Shown in pieces: positions 35,290-43,569 of a stretch of DNA of 64,000 bases. Location: positions 7,510 through 71,509 of the forward strand of contig JBBRLS010000021.1 in the NCBI GenBank assembly GCA_038231215.1, written 5' to 3'. This DNA comes from Schlegelella_A sp038231215 (GTDB lineage Bacteria; Pseudomonadota; Gammaproteobacteria; Burkholderiales; Burkholderiaceae_C). The position numbers and the translations under genes are program-made. Position 1 is the stretch's first letter. Each line of letters begins with the position of its first letter. Below the pieces are notes generated by a model. That model worked only from the letters and a program-made list of their open reading frames with translations. It was not told the origin of the DNA and made no database searches.

Positions 35290-36489
35290 TCAGTCGGCCG
35301 GTCGGAGCTTCTTCACCTCGTCGTCGCTCGGCAGGTACTTGGCGCCGTCGAGATAGACGTAGTCGGTCATCACGCCCTTGGGGCCGTCGAGCTTGGTCTT
35401 GCCGAGGTAGGCGCCCATCGTCGACTGGTGGTCGATGGCGCGATAGGTGACCTTGCCGAGCGGTGTCAGCACGTTCATGCCGCTGAAGGCGGCGATCAGC
35501 TTCTCGGTGTCGGTCGACTTCGCCTTTTTGATGCCCTCGGCAATGGAGAGGATGGTCGAGTAGCCGACCACCGAGCCGAGCCGCGGGTACTCGTTGTACT
35601 TGCGGAAGTAGGCAAGGAAGAACTTCTTGTGCTCGTCGGTCTGGATGCCGTAGTACGGATAGCCGGTGACGATCCAGCCGACCGGCGCCTCCTCCTTCAG
35701 CGGCTCGAGGTACTCGGGCTCGCCGGTGAGCAGGCTCACGACCTCCCGGCCCTTGAACAGTTCGCGCGTGTTGCCTTCGCGAACGAACTTGGAAAGGTCG
35801 GCGCCGAACAGCACGTTGAAGATCGCATCGGGCTTGGCGTCGACGAGCGCCTGCACCACCGCGCCGGCCTCGATGCGGCCGAGAGGCGTCGCCTGGTCGG
35901 GCAGGAACTCGACGTCGGGCTGGAGCTTCTTCAGCATCGCCTTGAAGGTCGCCGCCGCCGATTGGCCGTATTCGTAGTTCGGGTAGACGACGACCCACTT
36001 CTTCTTTTTCAGCTTGGCCGCCTCGGGCACCAGCATCGCCGACTGCATGTAGGTGTTGGGGCGTAGCCGGAAGGTGTAGCGGTTGCCGTTCTGCCAGGTG
36101 ATCTTGTCGGTGAGCGGCTCGGCGGCGAGAAAGAAGACCTTCTTCTGCTTCGCGAAGTCGGTGACGGCGAGGCCGGTGTTCGACAGGAAGGTGCCGGCGA
36201 TCAGCGCCACACCTTCGCGCGACACCAGCTCCTCAGCGACGCGCACGGCGTCGCCGGGGCTGCCGTTGTCGTCGCGCGAGATCACCTGGATCTTCTTGCC
36301 GAGCACGCCGCCGGCCGCGTTCACTTCCTCGACGGCCAGTTCCCAGCCTTTCTTGTAGGGCTCGAGAAAAGCGGGTTGCGCCTTGTAGCTGTTGATCTCG
36401 CCGATCTTGATCGTGTCCTGGGCTTGCGCCGAGAGCGACACGGCGAGCGCGGCGATGGACGCGGCGAAGACGATGGATTTCTTGTGCAT
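35290..36489 (-). CDS. Liv-type ABC transporter substrate-binding protein (second system)
   Basis: This 399-residue protein begins MHKKSIVFAASIAALAVSLS with cleavage near AQAQ. The ATG at 36489 has GGGAG eight bases upstream, so I prefer it over the upstream GTG at 36498. The mature part fits type I binding proteins (IKIGEINSYKAQPAFLEPYK; RDDNGSPGDAVRVAEELVSR). It lies upstream of the fused permease with 7 bases between. Its presence with hydantoinase genes suggests a small N-containing solute, but the pocket does not prove it. Confidence 0.87.
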   Translation of the reverse strand: MHKKSIVFAASIAALAVSLSAQAQDTIKIGEINSYKAQPAFLEPYKKGWELAVEEVNAAGGVLGKKIQVISRDDNGSPGDAVRVAEELVSREGVALIAGTFLSNTGLAVTDFAKQKKVFFLAAEPLTDKITWQNGNRYTFRLRPNTYMQSAMLVPEAAKLKKKKWVVVYPNYEYGQSAAATFKAMLKKLQPDVEFLPDQATPLGRIEAGAVVQALVDAKPDAIFNVLFGADLSKFVREGNTRELFKGREVVSLLTGEPEYLEPLKEEAPVGWIVTGYPYYGIQTDEHKKFFLAYFRKYNEYPRLGSVVGYSTILSIAEGIKKAKSTDTEKLIAAFSGMNVLTPLGKVTYRAIDHQSTMGAYLGKTKLDGPKGVMTDYVYLDGAKYLPSDDEVKKLRPAD

Positions 36490-36514
36490 GAAGCTCACTC
36501 CCGGAGGCGGCAGA

Positions 36515-37240
36515 TCAGGCCGCGATGTCGCTCGACTGGATGCGCTTGACGCCGGCCTTGGTCATCTTGTCCCAGGCGGCGGCGAGCGAGCCGTTGAGGT
36601 CGATGCCGCGCGACGCGTCTTCGATGACCAGCGCCTTGAAGCCGGCCTTGCGCGCGTCGAGCGCCGTCCAGGCGACGCAGAAGTCGGTGGCCAGGCCGCA
36701 GACGTAGACGGTGTCGACGCCGTGCGCCTTGAGGTAGGCGGCCAGCCCCGTCGAGGTCTTGCCATCGGCCTCCATGAAGGCCGAGTAGCTGTCGGTGCCC
36801 TGGTGGTAGCCCTTCCTGATGATGAGCTGCGCCTTGGGCAAGGCCAGGTCCTTCAGCAGCGCGGCGTCGGCCGAGCCCTGCACGCAGTGGTCGGGCCAGA
36901 GCACCTGCGTGCCGTAGGCGAGCTTGGTCGTCTCGAAGGGCTTCTTGCCGGAATGGGCCGAGGCGAACGACACGTGTCCCGGCGTGTGCCAGTCCTGCGT
37001 GACGACGACGTTCTCGAACGCCGCCGAGAGCTTGTTGATGATGGGCACGACCTGCTCGCCGTCCTTCACCGGCAAGGTGCCGCCGGTGACGAAGCAGTTC
37101 TGCACGTCGATCACCAGAAGGGCGCTTTTCGCGTCGGGTTTCATGGTGGCGGCGGCGAAGGCGCCGGGCACCACGCCGAGCCCCATCAGGCCGGCGAAAC
37201 CGGCGTGGCGAACGAAATCCCTGCGTTGCATGAGCATCAT
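36515..37240 (-). CDS. Exported nicotinamidase/isochorismatase-family hydrolase
   Basis: This 241-residue protein has an N-terminal export signal with a twin-arginine-like core (QRRDFVRHAGFAG) ending at GAFAAA. The hydrolase domain keeps the family triad Asp45 (LLVIDVQ), Lys143 (IRKGYHQ) and Cys188 (TDFCV), and the metal-binding Asp83, His85 and His89 (QDWHTPGH). By family this is a nicotinamidase/pyrazinamidase type of enzyme. GGGAG lies before the ATG at 37240. It sits between the amino-acid-synthesis-family gene and the binding-protein gene. Most nicotinamidases are cytoplasmic, so export is notable. Confidence 0.85.
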   Translation of the reverse strand: MMLMQRRDFVRHAGFAGLMGLGVVPGAFAAATMKPDAKSALLVIDVQNCFVTGGTLPVKDGEQVVPIINKLSAAFENVVVTQDWHTPGHVSFASAHSGKKPFETTKLAYGTQVLWPDHCVQGSADAALLKDLALPKAQLIIRKGYHQGTDSYSAFMEADGKTSTGLAAYLKAHGVDTVYVCGLATDFCVAWTALDARKAGFKALVIEDASRGIDLNGSLAAAWDKMTKAGVKRIQSSDIAA

Positions 37241-37316
37241 GGCAAATCTCCCTGGCGAAATGGTTGGAACTGCGCTCGCCCATGCACCAGCGGTGCCGAG
37301 ACGAGACGCCTGCACG

Positions 37317-37922
37317 CTAACGCTGGCCGTCGAACTTCGCAATCTCGTCTGCCCGCAGACCGCCGACGCGTGCGTGCGGCCGCGGCCCGGTCGTCATGGC
37401 GATGACGAGCAGCATCTCGTTCGGCCGCGGCGCGTCGGCGACGCGCACCTCGAGCGTGTCGAAATGGCTGCGCACGTAGGCGGCGACGCGGTGATGGATA
37501 GGGATGTCGATCGGCGTCCCGGCCGGACCGATCTTCGTCGTCGACGGTACGATCGCGTGCGAGCCCTGGAGCAGGTCGCGCATCCCGTAGCCGCCCGGAA
37601 CGTGCCAGAGCGCGCCGTGCTCGAGCTCGCCGGCGAGACCGACCAGGGCGCCCTTGCCGTAGGCCTCGATCCAGTCGGCACCGCCGAGCGCCGCAACGAG
37701 GCGCGACGCCATCTCGCGGCCGAGCGGCTTGAGGGCTTCCATCATCGGCGTGATGTCCTCGACGTAGCGGCCGGCGTAAGGGTTCTTCACGGCCGCCGCA
37801 CAGCAGCCACGGCGTAGCGGCAGGGTCAGGCGCGGGCCGCCGTCGTGCCAGACGTCTTCGACCGAAACGACGAGCTTGCGCACGTTGATCTCTGGCAGCG
37901 TGGGGGTGGCGGGTATCAGCAT
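37317..37922 (-). CDS. Amino-acid-synthesis family protein (PF06684 type)
   Basis: This 201-residue protein begins MLIPATPTLPEINVRKLVVS. It contains CCAAAVKNPYAGRYVEDITP, then GGYGMRDLLQGSHAIVPS, matching what I know of the uncharacterised amino acid synthesis family. These proteins often occur next to amidase, hydantoinase or Liv-type genes, which fits this block. It is the first gene of the minus-strand run. The biochemical role of the family is not settled. Confidence 0.8.
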   Translation of the reverse strand: MLIPATPTLPEINVRKLVVSVEDVWHDGGPRLTLPLRRGCCAAAVKNPYAGRYVEDITPMMEALKPLGREMASRLVAALGGADWIEAYGKGALVGLAGELEHGALWHVPGGYGMRDLLQGSHAIVPSTTKIGPAGTPIDIPIHHRVAAYVRSHFDTLEVRVADAPRPNEMLLVIAMTTGPRPHARVGGLRADEIAKFDGQR

Positions 37923-37961
37923 GGCGCCGATTCTGGACCGACAGCGGTCATCGCGCGAGCT

Positions 37962-38405
37962 TCACTGCGTTGCACCCGGCGAACTCCTGGCGTATGACTC
38001 GCCGAGCGCCCGCGCGAGCTCGAGCGCGGCGATCTGCGGCGGCGTCGGATTCGCCAGGGCGGGATCGACTGCGCGGGCAAGGGCCACCATCTTTCCGGCG
38101 ACCTCCGCCGACTCGACCATCGTCAGCTCGGCAACGTAGAGCTCGCGGAACCTGCGCTTGGCCTGGACCAGATCCTGCGGCGCATGGTCCTCGGGATTGG
38201 CAATCACTCCCGCCGTCTTGACCGCCTCGAGGTAGACGCTGCGTCTGAGCTCCTGAAACGGCTTCTCCGCTTCGAACCTGCGCGCCTCGGCCTCTTTCTG
38301 GCGCGTCGCATTGAAGCTGAGCGCACTGATGACGACCCCTGCAACGACGCTCATCACCTGAACGGTCGTGGCGAGGATCTCGAGCTTGGATTTTGGTTCG
38401 GGCAC
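37962..38405 (-). CDS. Small single-pass membrane protein of unknown function
   Basis: This 147-residue protein has one hydrophobic segment near the N-terminus (ATTVQVMSVVAGVVISALSF, about 12-31). A charged, helix-rich cytoplasmic or periplasmic part follows. I do not recognise a family. It lies 39 bases from the amino-acid-synthesis-family gene in the same direction, but the composition and unrelated neighbours suggest it is separate from that block. Confidence 0.65.
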   Translation of the reverse strand: MPEPKSKLEILATTVQVMSVVAGVVISALSFNATRQKEAEARRFEAEKPFQELRRSVYLEAVKTAGVIANPEDHAPQDLVQAKRRFRELYVAELTMVESAEVAGKMVALARAVDPALANPTPPQIAALELARALGESYARSSPGATQ

Positions 38406-38568
38406 GATCTTCTCTCCAAGGGGTGGCCGGGCGGAAGCACTTTAGTACCTTGGTCAGTAGCTACCAGAGCTGCTCCATGACCAGGCCCGGAGGCGGGCGG
38501 CGAGGGTCACTTCCAAGATGGTCCTCCGCGCTGGCCCTTGAAACGTCCGTTCTCTGGAGAGGCAGGCG

Positions 38569-38994
38569 TCACTTTTTGCGCGTCCTCGTGGTTGGTGACC
38601 AGATGCGCAATGGACAGTGCTTCGCAGCAAGACGGAAGTCCCTGTCGGTGCTCAAGAGTACCAAGTCGTGTCGGATGCATAGCTGCGCAAGCACTGCGTC
38701 GACAGTTCCGACTTGCACTCCCGCTTGACGACACGTGTTCCGAAGTTCGGCCGCCGCGACGTGGTCGTCGCGATCCGGCTGCAGCAAGGGCAATGCGGCA
38801 AATCGCTCGACGATCTGCGCGCTCGCCTTCGGACCCGAAAACCCCTGAAGCAGTTCTTGCAAGACCAGACCGGTGATGACGACAACATCAGCGCCGAGCA
38901 GCGCATCCCTGAGCGCTTGAACCTCGGGCTCGGCCGACGAGGCGTCGCGTCGCAGCGCGAGCGACCAAACGCTGGTGTCGACGAAGAGTGTCAC
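38569..38994 (-). CDS. vapC: PIN-domain toxin, VapC family
   Basis: This 141-residue protein starts at a GTG (38994). All the acidic residues of the PIN ribonuclease site are in place: Asp6 (FVDTSVW), Glu47 (LQELLQGF), Asp99 (VGTVDAVLAQ) and Asp117 with Asp119 (LSTDRDF). VapC toxins cut tRNA or rRNA. The stop of the antitoxin reading frame overlaps the toxin start (GTGA), the standard toxin-antitoxin arrangement. The toxin looks intact. Confidence 0.85.
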   Translation of the reverse strand: MTLFVDTSVWSLALRRDASSAEPEVQALRDALLGADVVVITGLVLQELLQGFSGPKASAQIVERFAALPLLQPDRDDHVAAAELRNTCRQAGVQVGTVDAVLAQLCIRHDLVLLSTDRDFRLAAKHCPLRIWSPTTRTRKK

Positions 38995-39172
38995 TTGCGG
39001 GAGCGTTCGGCCTTGTAGTCGAATGAGCTATCCCGATCCAGCTTGCCCATGAGTTCGACAACGCGTCGTTGCTCCCGGCGAGCGATGAACTCCTGCAAGG
39101 CCTTCGTCACGACTGCCTTCTTCGTGCGCTCACCGCTGACCTCGACGGCCCGATCGGGTTCGAGGGTCTGCC
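38991..39172 (-). pseudogene. vapB: Antitoxin of the VapC pair, 5' end eroded
   Basis: The frame ending at the TGA over the toxin start reads AVEVSGERTKKAVVTKALQE and FIARREQRRVVELMGKLDRD. This is a DUF2191/VapB-type antitoxin C-terminal half, with the toxin-binding tail DYKAERSRK. The N-terminal beta-strand of the DNA-binding ribbon-helix-helix is not recognisable, and no ATG, GTG or TTG with a ribosome-binding site is visible before it. Reading back gives a stop at 39210. Either it uses an unusual start or the DNA-binding strand has been lost. Confidence 0.6.
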
Positions 39173-39354
39173 GCGGGATGGAAAGTGCCTGTCGAGCCCG
39201 TCGAAGTGGTCAATGGGCATGTCCCGGCGGGGCTGTGGGCATGGCGCACAGGGCAAACGGGAGAACGACCTACGCGCGCTCGGCTTGCCGGGCGGCACGG
39301 AGTGCCGAACCGGCTGTCTAGAGTCAGGCCTTTCATTCCTTCAGGAGCCTTTGC

Positions 39355-39855
39355 ATGAGCCTCATCAGTTTTCTCGAGAATGCCGGAGAGAAGTTGTTCA
39401 ACCGCGCCGCGGCCCCGCCCGCGACGACCGCTGCGAGCGCGCCGCCTCCCGACATCGCCGCGCTCAACGCGACCGCCGGCGCAGCCATCGAGAAGTACAT
39501 CGGCTCGCAGAACCTCAAGGCCGACGGACTGAACGTGGCCTACGACGGCGCCACGCAAACCGTGACCGTCAGCGGCGTTGCGCCCGACCAGGCGACCAAG
39601 GAAAAGATCGTTCTCTGCTGCGGCAACGTGGCAGCCGTCTCCAAGGTCAACGACATGCTGACGGTCGCGTCGCCCGGCGAGCCGCCGTCGACCTATCGCG
39701 AAGTGAAGGCGGGCGACACCCTCTCGAAGATCGCGAAGGATGCCTATGGCGACGCCAACGCCTACATGAAGATCTTCGAAGCCAACAAGCCGATGCTGAC
39801 CAGCCCGGACAAGATCTATCCGGGTCAGATGCTTCGCATCCCGGCCAAGACCTGA
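39355..39855 (+). CDS. kbp: BON and LysM domain protein, Kbp/YgaU type
   Basis: This 166-residue protein has an N-terminal BON domain (about 40-105, ATQTVTVSGVAPDQATKEKI) and a C-terminal LysM domain (about 112-164, YREVKAGDTLSKIAKDAYGD). This is the layout of Kbp (YgaU) of E. coli, a potassium-binding protein induced in stress. It has no signal peptide, as in Kbp. It is the first of a run of envelope-related genes (39355-42320), with an 11-base gap to the next gene. Confidence 0.88.
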   Translation: MSLISFLENAGEKLFNRAAAPPATTAASAPPPDIAALNATAGAAIEKYIGSQNLKADGLNVAYDGATQTVTVSGVAPDQATKEKIVLCCGNVAAVSKVNDMLTVASPGEPPSTYREVKAGDTLSKIAKDAYGDANAYMKIFEANKPMLTSPDKIYPGQMLRIPAKT

Positions 39856-39865
39856 GGCGAACACG

Positions 39866-40372
39866 ATGGGCATCCTCGATATTCTTCAGCAGTACGCGGG
39901 CGGCGCGACGGCAACGCCGCCAGCCAATGTCGACGACCACTTCGACGAGGTCGCGCGCCAGGTGCCTGCGCAGGATCTGGGCAGCGGAGTCGCCGCGGCC
40001 TTTCGGTCCGACGCCACGCCACCCTTCGGGCAGATGGTCGGCAGCTTGTTCGGCCAGTCGAACCCTCAGCAGCAAGCCGGCATCCTCGGGCAGCTCATCC
40101 AGTCCTTGGGACCGGCGGCGCTGACCGGGGTCGCCGGTGGCGTGTTGGGACGCATGTTCGGGGGCAACCAGGTTCCCGACACCATCACGACGCAGCAGGC
40201 CTCCCAGTTGTCGCCCAGTGACGTGACCGCGATCGCCGCGCACGCCGAGAAGCAGGATCCTTCGATCGTCGATCGCGTTGGCGCCTTTTACGCACAGCAC
40301 CCGACGCTCGTCAAGACGCTGGGCGCGGTAGCGTTGAGCGCAGTCATGGGGCACCTCAGTTCGAGACGCTAA
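39866..40372 (+). CDS. Protein of unknown function linked to kbp
   Basis: This 168-residue protein begins MGILDILQQYAGGATATPPA. It has the stretches TPPFGQMVGSLFGQSNPQQQ and GLGPAALTGVAGG-like (here LGPAALTGVAGGVLGRMFGG), then PTLVKTLGAVALSAVMGHLS near the end. A glycine-rich hydrophobic region (about 95-115) and one near the C-terminus could be membrane-associated. I recall similar proteins beside kbp-like genes in Burkholderiales, but no role is known. Only 11 bases separate it from kbp. Confidence 0.75.
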   Translation: MGILDILQQYAGGATATPPANVDDHFDEVARQVPAQDLGSGVAAAFRSDATPPFGQMVGSLFGQSNPQQQAGILGQLIQSLGPAALTGVAGGVLGRMFGGNQVPDTITTQQASQLSPSDVTAIAAHAEKQDPSIVDRVGAFYAQHPTLVKTLGAVALSAVMGHLSSRR

Positions 40373-40431
40373 AGGTCATTTGTGCAATACGAGGAGTTCA
40401 CGATGAGCTCTCGTTTCATCGAGGAAGACGC

Positions 40432-40728
40432 ATGATTCCCGATATCGCGCTCACGCCCATGGGCACGCAGAGCAGAGAGACGATGGAGGCGGCTGCCGCA
40501 ACGCAGGATGCGCTTGCCTGGAAGCTGCCATCCGAAGATCGCGTCGTCGAGTCGATGTTCGGCCAGGCCGACGAGGCTGGCGACCAGGTGCGGAAGGCCT
40601 CGGACTTCGCGCTGGGCTATGTCCGGCATGAGCCGATCAAGACCTTGCTGATCGCTGCGGCGGCCGGCGCACTGCTCATGGTCGTCGTCAGCATGGCGGT
40701 CGGCTCTCGCAAATTGGCTCGCGGCTGA
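40432..40728 (+). CDS. Small tail-anchored-like stress membrane protein (YqjD/ElaB style)
   Basis: This 98-residue protein has an amphipathic N-terminal half and a single C-terminal hydrophobic segment (TLLIAAAAGALLMVVVSMAV, about 72-91) preceded by GYVRHEPIK. This layout and motif match the YqjD/ElaB-type membrane proteins found near stress genes. In E. coli these can bind ribosomes at the membrane. It lies 59 bases after the previous gene and 25 bases before the transpeptidase start. Confidence 0.7.
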   Translation: MIPDIALTPMGTQSRETMEAAAATQDALAWKLPSEDRVVESMFGQADEAGDQVRKASDFALGYVRHEPIKTLLIAAAAGALLMVVVSMAVGSRKLARG

Positions 40729-40753
40729 CCCCACTGCCGTGCAGGACCCCACG

Positions 40754-41758
40754 ATGAGCCTCCGCAAGCGCGCGTTGCTCGTCCTGCTCGCCTCGCTCGC
40801 CTGGGGCGCGAATGCCAAGGCGCCCCCTGCCGCGTCGCTGCGCGTCGCCGCGCACGCGACCGTCGATGCACTCAATGCCTCGAACGATTTACGCTCTCTC
40901 GTATCCGGCTCGAAAACAGCCGCGGTCGTCCGGGCGCAAATCCTGCTCGACCGCGCCTGGTTCTCGGCCGGAGAAGTCGACGGGCGTTTCAGCACGAACA
41001 TGCAGCACACCGTAACTGCCTTTCAGGAAGCGCACGGCCTCAAGCCCTCGGGCCGAGTCGATGCGGCGACGTGGACGGCGTTGAAGGAAGACACGGCGCC
41101 CGCTTTCACGGTCTACACCGTCTCCGCCGACGACGTGAGCGGCCCCTATGCGCCCACGCCCGCCGACATGATGGAGCGAGCCAAGCTCAAGAGCCTGCCT
41201 TACGAATCGATCGGCGAGGCCCTTGCAGAACGTTTTCACATGAGCCCGAAACTGCTCCGCGATCTCAACCCCGGCGCGCTCGTCGCGGGCCGCGAGATCG
41301 TCGTCGCCGACGTGGCCGGCGCGGCGCCCGTGGCCATCCCCGGCAAGGCGGTGTCGATTCGCATCGACAAGTCGCAGCGCATGCTGTTCCTCATCAACAC
41401 ACAGGCCCGGTCGATCGCCGGATTTCCGATCAGCATCGGCGGCCCGCTCGACCCCTTGCCGCTCGGCAAGATGAAGATCACAACCGAAGTGAAGAATCCT
41501 TCGTTCACCTACGACCCGATTCTGCTGAAAGACGCGAAGCCCGGGTCGGTGAAGGCCGAGATCGCGCCCGGCCCGAACAATCCGGTCGGCAACATGTGGC
41601 TGGGTCTCAGCAAGCCGCACTGGGGCATCCACGGCACACCCCGGCCGGAACGCCTGGGCCGCGAAGAAACCAATGGCTGCATCCATCTCACGAACTGGGA
41701 CGCGCAACGTCTCGCAACGCTCGCCAAGGTGGGGTTCGTCGTCGACGTGCGCGAGTGA
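40754..41758 (+). CDS. L,D-transpeptidase with N-terminal peptidoglycan-binding domain
   Basis: This 334-residue protein has a signal peptide (MSLRKRALLVLLASLAWGAN). A peptidoglycan-binding domain follows (about 55-110, AQILLDRAWFSAGEVDGRFS). The YkuD catalytic domain (about 205-330) has His293 (HGTPRPER) and Cys309 (TNGCIHL). It would cross-link peptidoglycan stems or attach proteins to them in the periplasm. An in-frame GTG at 40739 would add five residues. The next gene begins 1 base after its stop. Confidence 0.88.
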   Translation: MSLRKRALLVLLASLAWGANAKAPPAASLRVAAHATVDALNASNDLRSLVSGSKTAAVVRAQILLDRAWFSAGEVDGRFSTNMQHTVTAFQEAHGLKPSGRVDAATWTALKEDTAPAFTVYTVSADDVSGPYAPTPADMMERAKLKSLPYESIGEALAERFHMSPKLLRDLNPGALVAGREIVVADVAGAAPVAIPGKAVSIRIDKSQRMLFLINTQARSIAGFPISIGGPLDPLPLGKMKITTEVKNPSFTYDPILLKDAKPGSVKAEIAPGPNNPVGNMWLGLSKPHWGIHGTPRPERLGREETNGCIHLTNWDAQRLATLAKVGFVVDVRE

Positions 41759-41759
41759 C

Positions 41760-42320
41760 GTGCCGGTGTCCTCCTTCGCAGAGTGCTCTGTCAGGACCCG
41801 TTCTGTCCGACACATTCGGATCGCGGCCTGGACGCTCTTCGTCAGCGCCGCGAGTTCGTCGCTGGCCCTCGATACGACATCGGGCAACGACCTCGGCAGG
41901 CTCCTCATCCCGGTCGAAGGCGTGGCGGCCGCCGATCTTCACGACACCTTCACGTCGACGCGCGGCGGGCATCGCCACGAGGCGATCGACATTCCTGCGG
42001 CGCGTGGCACCCGCGTGCTGGCGGTGGCCGATGGCAGAGTGGTCAAACTGTTCGCGAGCGTGCCAGGCGGCCTGACGATTTATCAGTTCGACCCGAGAGA
42101 TCGCTTTGCCTTCTACTACGCCCATCTCGGCAGCTACGCGGACGGACTGAAGGAGGGCACGCGAGTTCATCGAGGCGACGTGCTCGGCTACGTCGGCACG
42201 ACCGGCAACGCGCCGAAGAACACGCCGCACCTTCACTTCGCCGTCTTTCGCCTCGAGGCGGACCCCAAGTGGTGGAAGGGTGAAGCGGTGAATCCGTTCG
42301 ACGCCTTGCAAGCCCCTTGA
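41760..42320 (+). CDS. Peptidase M23 family protein
   Basis: This 186-residue protein starts at a GTG directly after the transpeptidase stop. Its hydrophobic N-terminus (HIRIAAWTLFVSAASSSLAL) looks like a signal peptide. The LytM/M23 site is present: His73 and Asp77 (HEAID), Tyr120-Ala-His122, and His157/His159 (HLHF). It would cut peptide bridges of peptidoglycan and is presumably co-expressed with the transpeptidase. A second in-frame GTG at 41766 could also be the start. Confidence 0.82.
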   Translation: MPVSSFAECSVRTRSVRHIRIAAWTLFVSAASSSLALDTTSGNDLGRLLIPVEGVAAADLHDTFTSTRGGHRHEAIDIPAARGTRVLAVADGRVVKLFASVPGGLTIYQFDPRDRFAFYYAHLGSYADGLKEGTRVHRGDVLGYVGTTGNAPKNTPHLHFAVFRLEADPKWWKGEAVNPFDALQAP

Positions 42321-42387
42321 GCGGCGGCACCTCGTCGTCGTACCGGGCAAGACGCTGGGCGGCTGAGCGGACAACGCAAGGCTCACA

Positions 42388-43569
42388 ATGTTGCCCATGA
42401 CCGAGCCGATCCACGTCGTCGACGCGACGATGTTCTGGAGCGCGACCGGCGGCGGCGTGCGTCGCTACCTGCTCACCAAACACGCGTGGCTGGCGCGCCG
42501 CGCCGGCTGGCATCACACGATCGCCGTGCCGGGTGTCGACCGGAGCGAAGGCCGCGCCGTGCTTCCCGCGATTGCGCTGCCATTCAGTGGCGGCTATCGG
42601 CTGCCACTGCGGCGCGGCGCGATCGCGCGCGTGCTGGGCGATCTCGAACCCGACCTGATCGAGGCCGGCGATCCCTATCGCGTCGCCTGGGGCGCGCTCG
42701 ACGCGGCGCGCTCGCGCGCCATTCCCGCCGTTGCGACCTGCCACTCCAACATCGAAGCGCTGGCTCGCATGGCCGGCGGTCGCCTCTTCGGCGCGACCTT
42801 GGCGAAGGCGGCAACGCGCTACGCAAAGCACGTGTACGAAGGCTTCGACCTCGTGCTCGCGCCCAGCCGCAGCATGGCGCGTCATCTTGCCGACTGGGGC
42901 GTCGAGCGCGTCGCGGTACAGCCGCTCGGTGTCGACACGGCCGCCTTTCATCCATCGCACGCGTCGGCGTCGTGGCGTGGCGAGCACGGCATCGCCGACG
43001 ATGCGCGTGTGCTGATCTACGCCGGCCGATTCGCTCCCGAGAAGCACCTCGACGTGCTCGCCGATGCAGTGGCGCGGCTCGGTGCGCCCTACCTCTTGGT
43101 CGCCATTGGCGCCGGGCCTTCGCCGCCACAGGCGGGCGAGCGCGTGCGCGTGCTGCCCTTCGTCGCCGGCGTCGCCGCGCTGGCCCGCGCGCTGGCCAGC
43201 GCCGACGCTTTCGTCCACGCCGGCGACCAGGAGACCTTCGGCCTCTCGGCGCTCGAGGCGATGGCCTGCGGCACGCCGGTCGTCGTGCGCAACGCCGAAG
43301 GCCTGGCCGAGCTGGCCGGCGGCGCGGCCGGCCGCGCGGTCGACCGAGGCACCGGCGCCGCGTTCGCCGCGGCCATCGCCGCGCAATTCGAAGGCGATCG
43401 CAGCGCGCAACGCAACGCGGCGCGCGCCCGCGCCGAAGCCAGCGACTGGGAACGGGTGCTGCCCGAGTTGCTCGGCCACTACCAGCGATTGATCGGCCGC
43501 GATCCTGCCCCGAGCGCGGATCGGCGGGATCGATCGATGCAGACGGCAGCGATGCCGCGCCCGCGATGA
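42388..43569 (+). CDS. Glycosyltransferase, GT4-like
   Basis: This 393-residue enzyme has a GT-B-fold core. The N-terminal half has GGGVRRYLLTKH, and the C-terminal half has AGRFAPEKHLDVLADAVA and EAMACGTPVVV preceded by HAGDQETFGLSALEA. These match the nucleotide-sugar binding Glu motif of GT4 (EX7E). Starts at 42388 and 42397 are both possible. Its stop overlaps the deacetylase-like start (ATGA). It lies in a group of genes for glycans or glycolipids. Confidence 0.85.
   Translation: MLPMTEPIHVVDATMFWSATGGGVRRYLLTKHAWLARRAGWHHTIAVPGVDRSEGRAVLPAIALPFSGGYRLPLRRGAIARVLGDLEPDLIEAGDPYRVAWGALDAARSRAIPAVATCHSNIEALARMAGGRLFGATLAKAATRYAKHVYEGFDLVLAPSRSMARHLADWGVERVAVQPLGVDTAAFHPSHASASWRGEHGIADDARVLIYAGRFAPEKHLDVLADAVARLGAPYLLVAIGAGPSPPQAGERVRVLPFVAGVAALARALASADAFVHAGDQETFGLSALEAMACGTPVVVRNAEGLAELAGGAAGRAVDRGTGAAFAAAIAAQFEGDRSAQRNAARARAEASDWERVLPELLGHYQRLIGRDPAPSADRRDRSMQTAAMPRPR

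Noticed and set aside
32649..35450. 933-codon plus-strand frame opposite the fused permease and LivG-like genes
   Set aside because: It is composed mainly of Arg, Asp, Glu, His and Gln in repeated patterns, typical of the complement of membrane protein genes with high GC third positions.
39107..39298. 63-codon minus-strand frame over the antitoxin region
   Set aside because: It is in a different phase from the recognisable antitoxin sequence and has no family features; it is more likely a product of the decayed 5' end.
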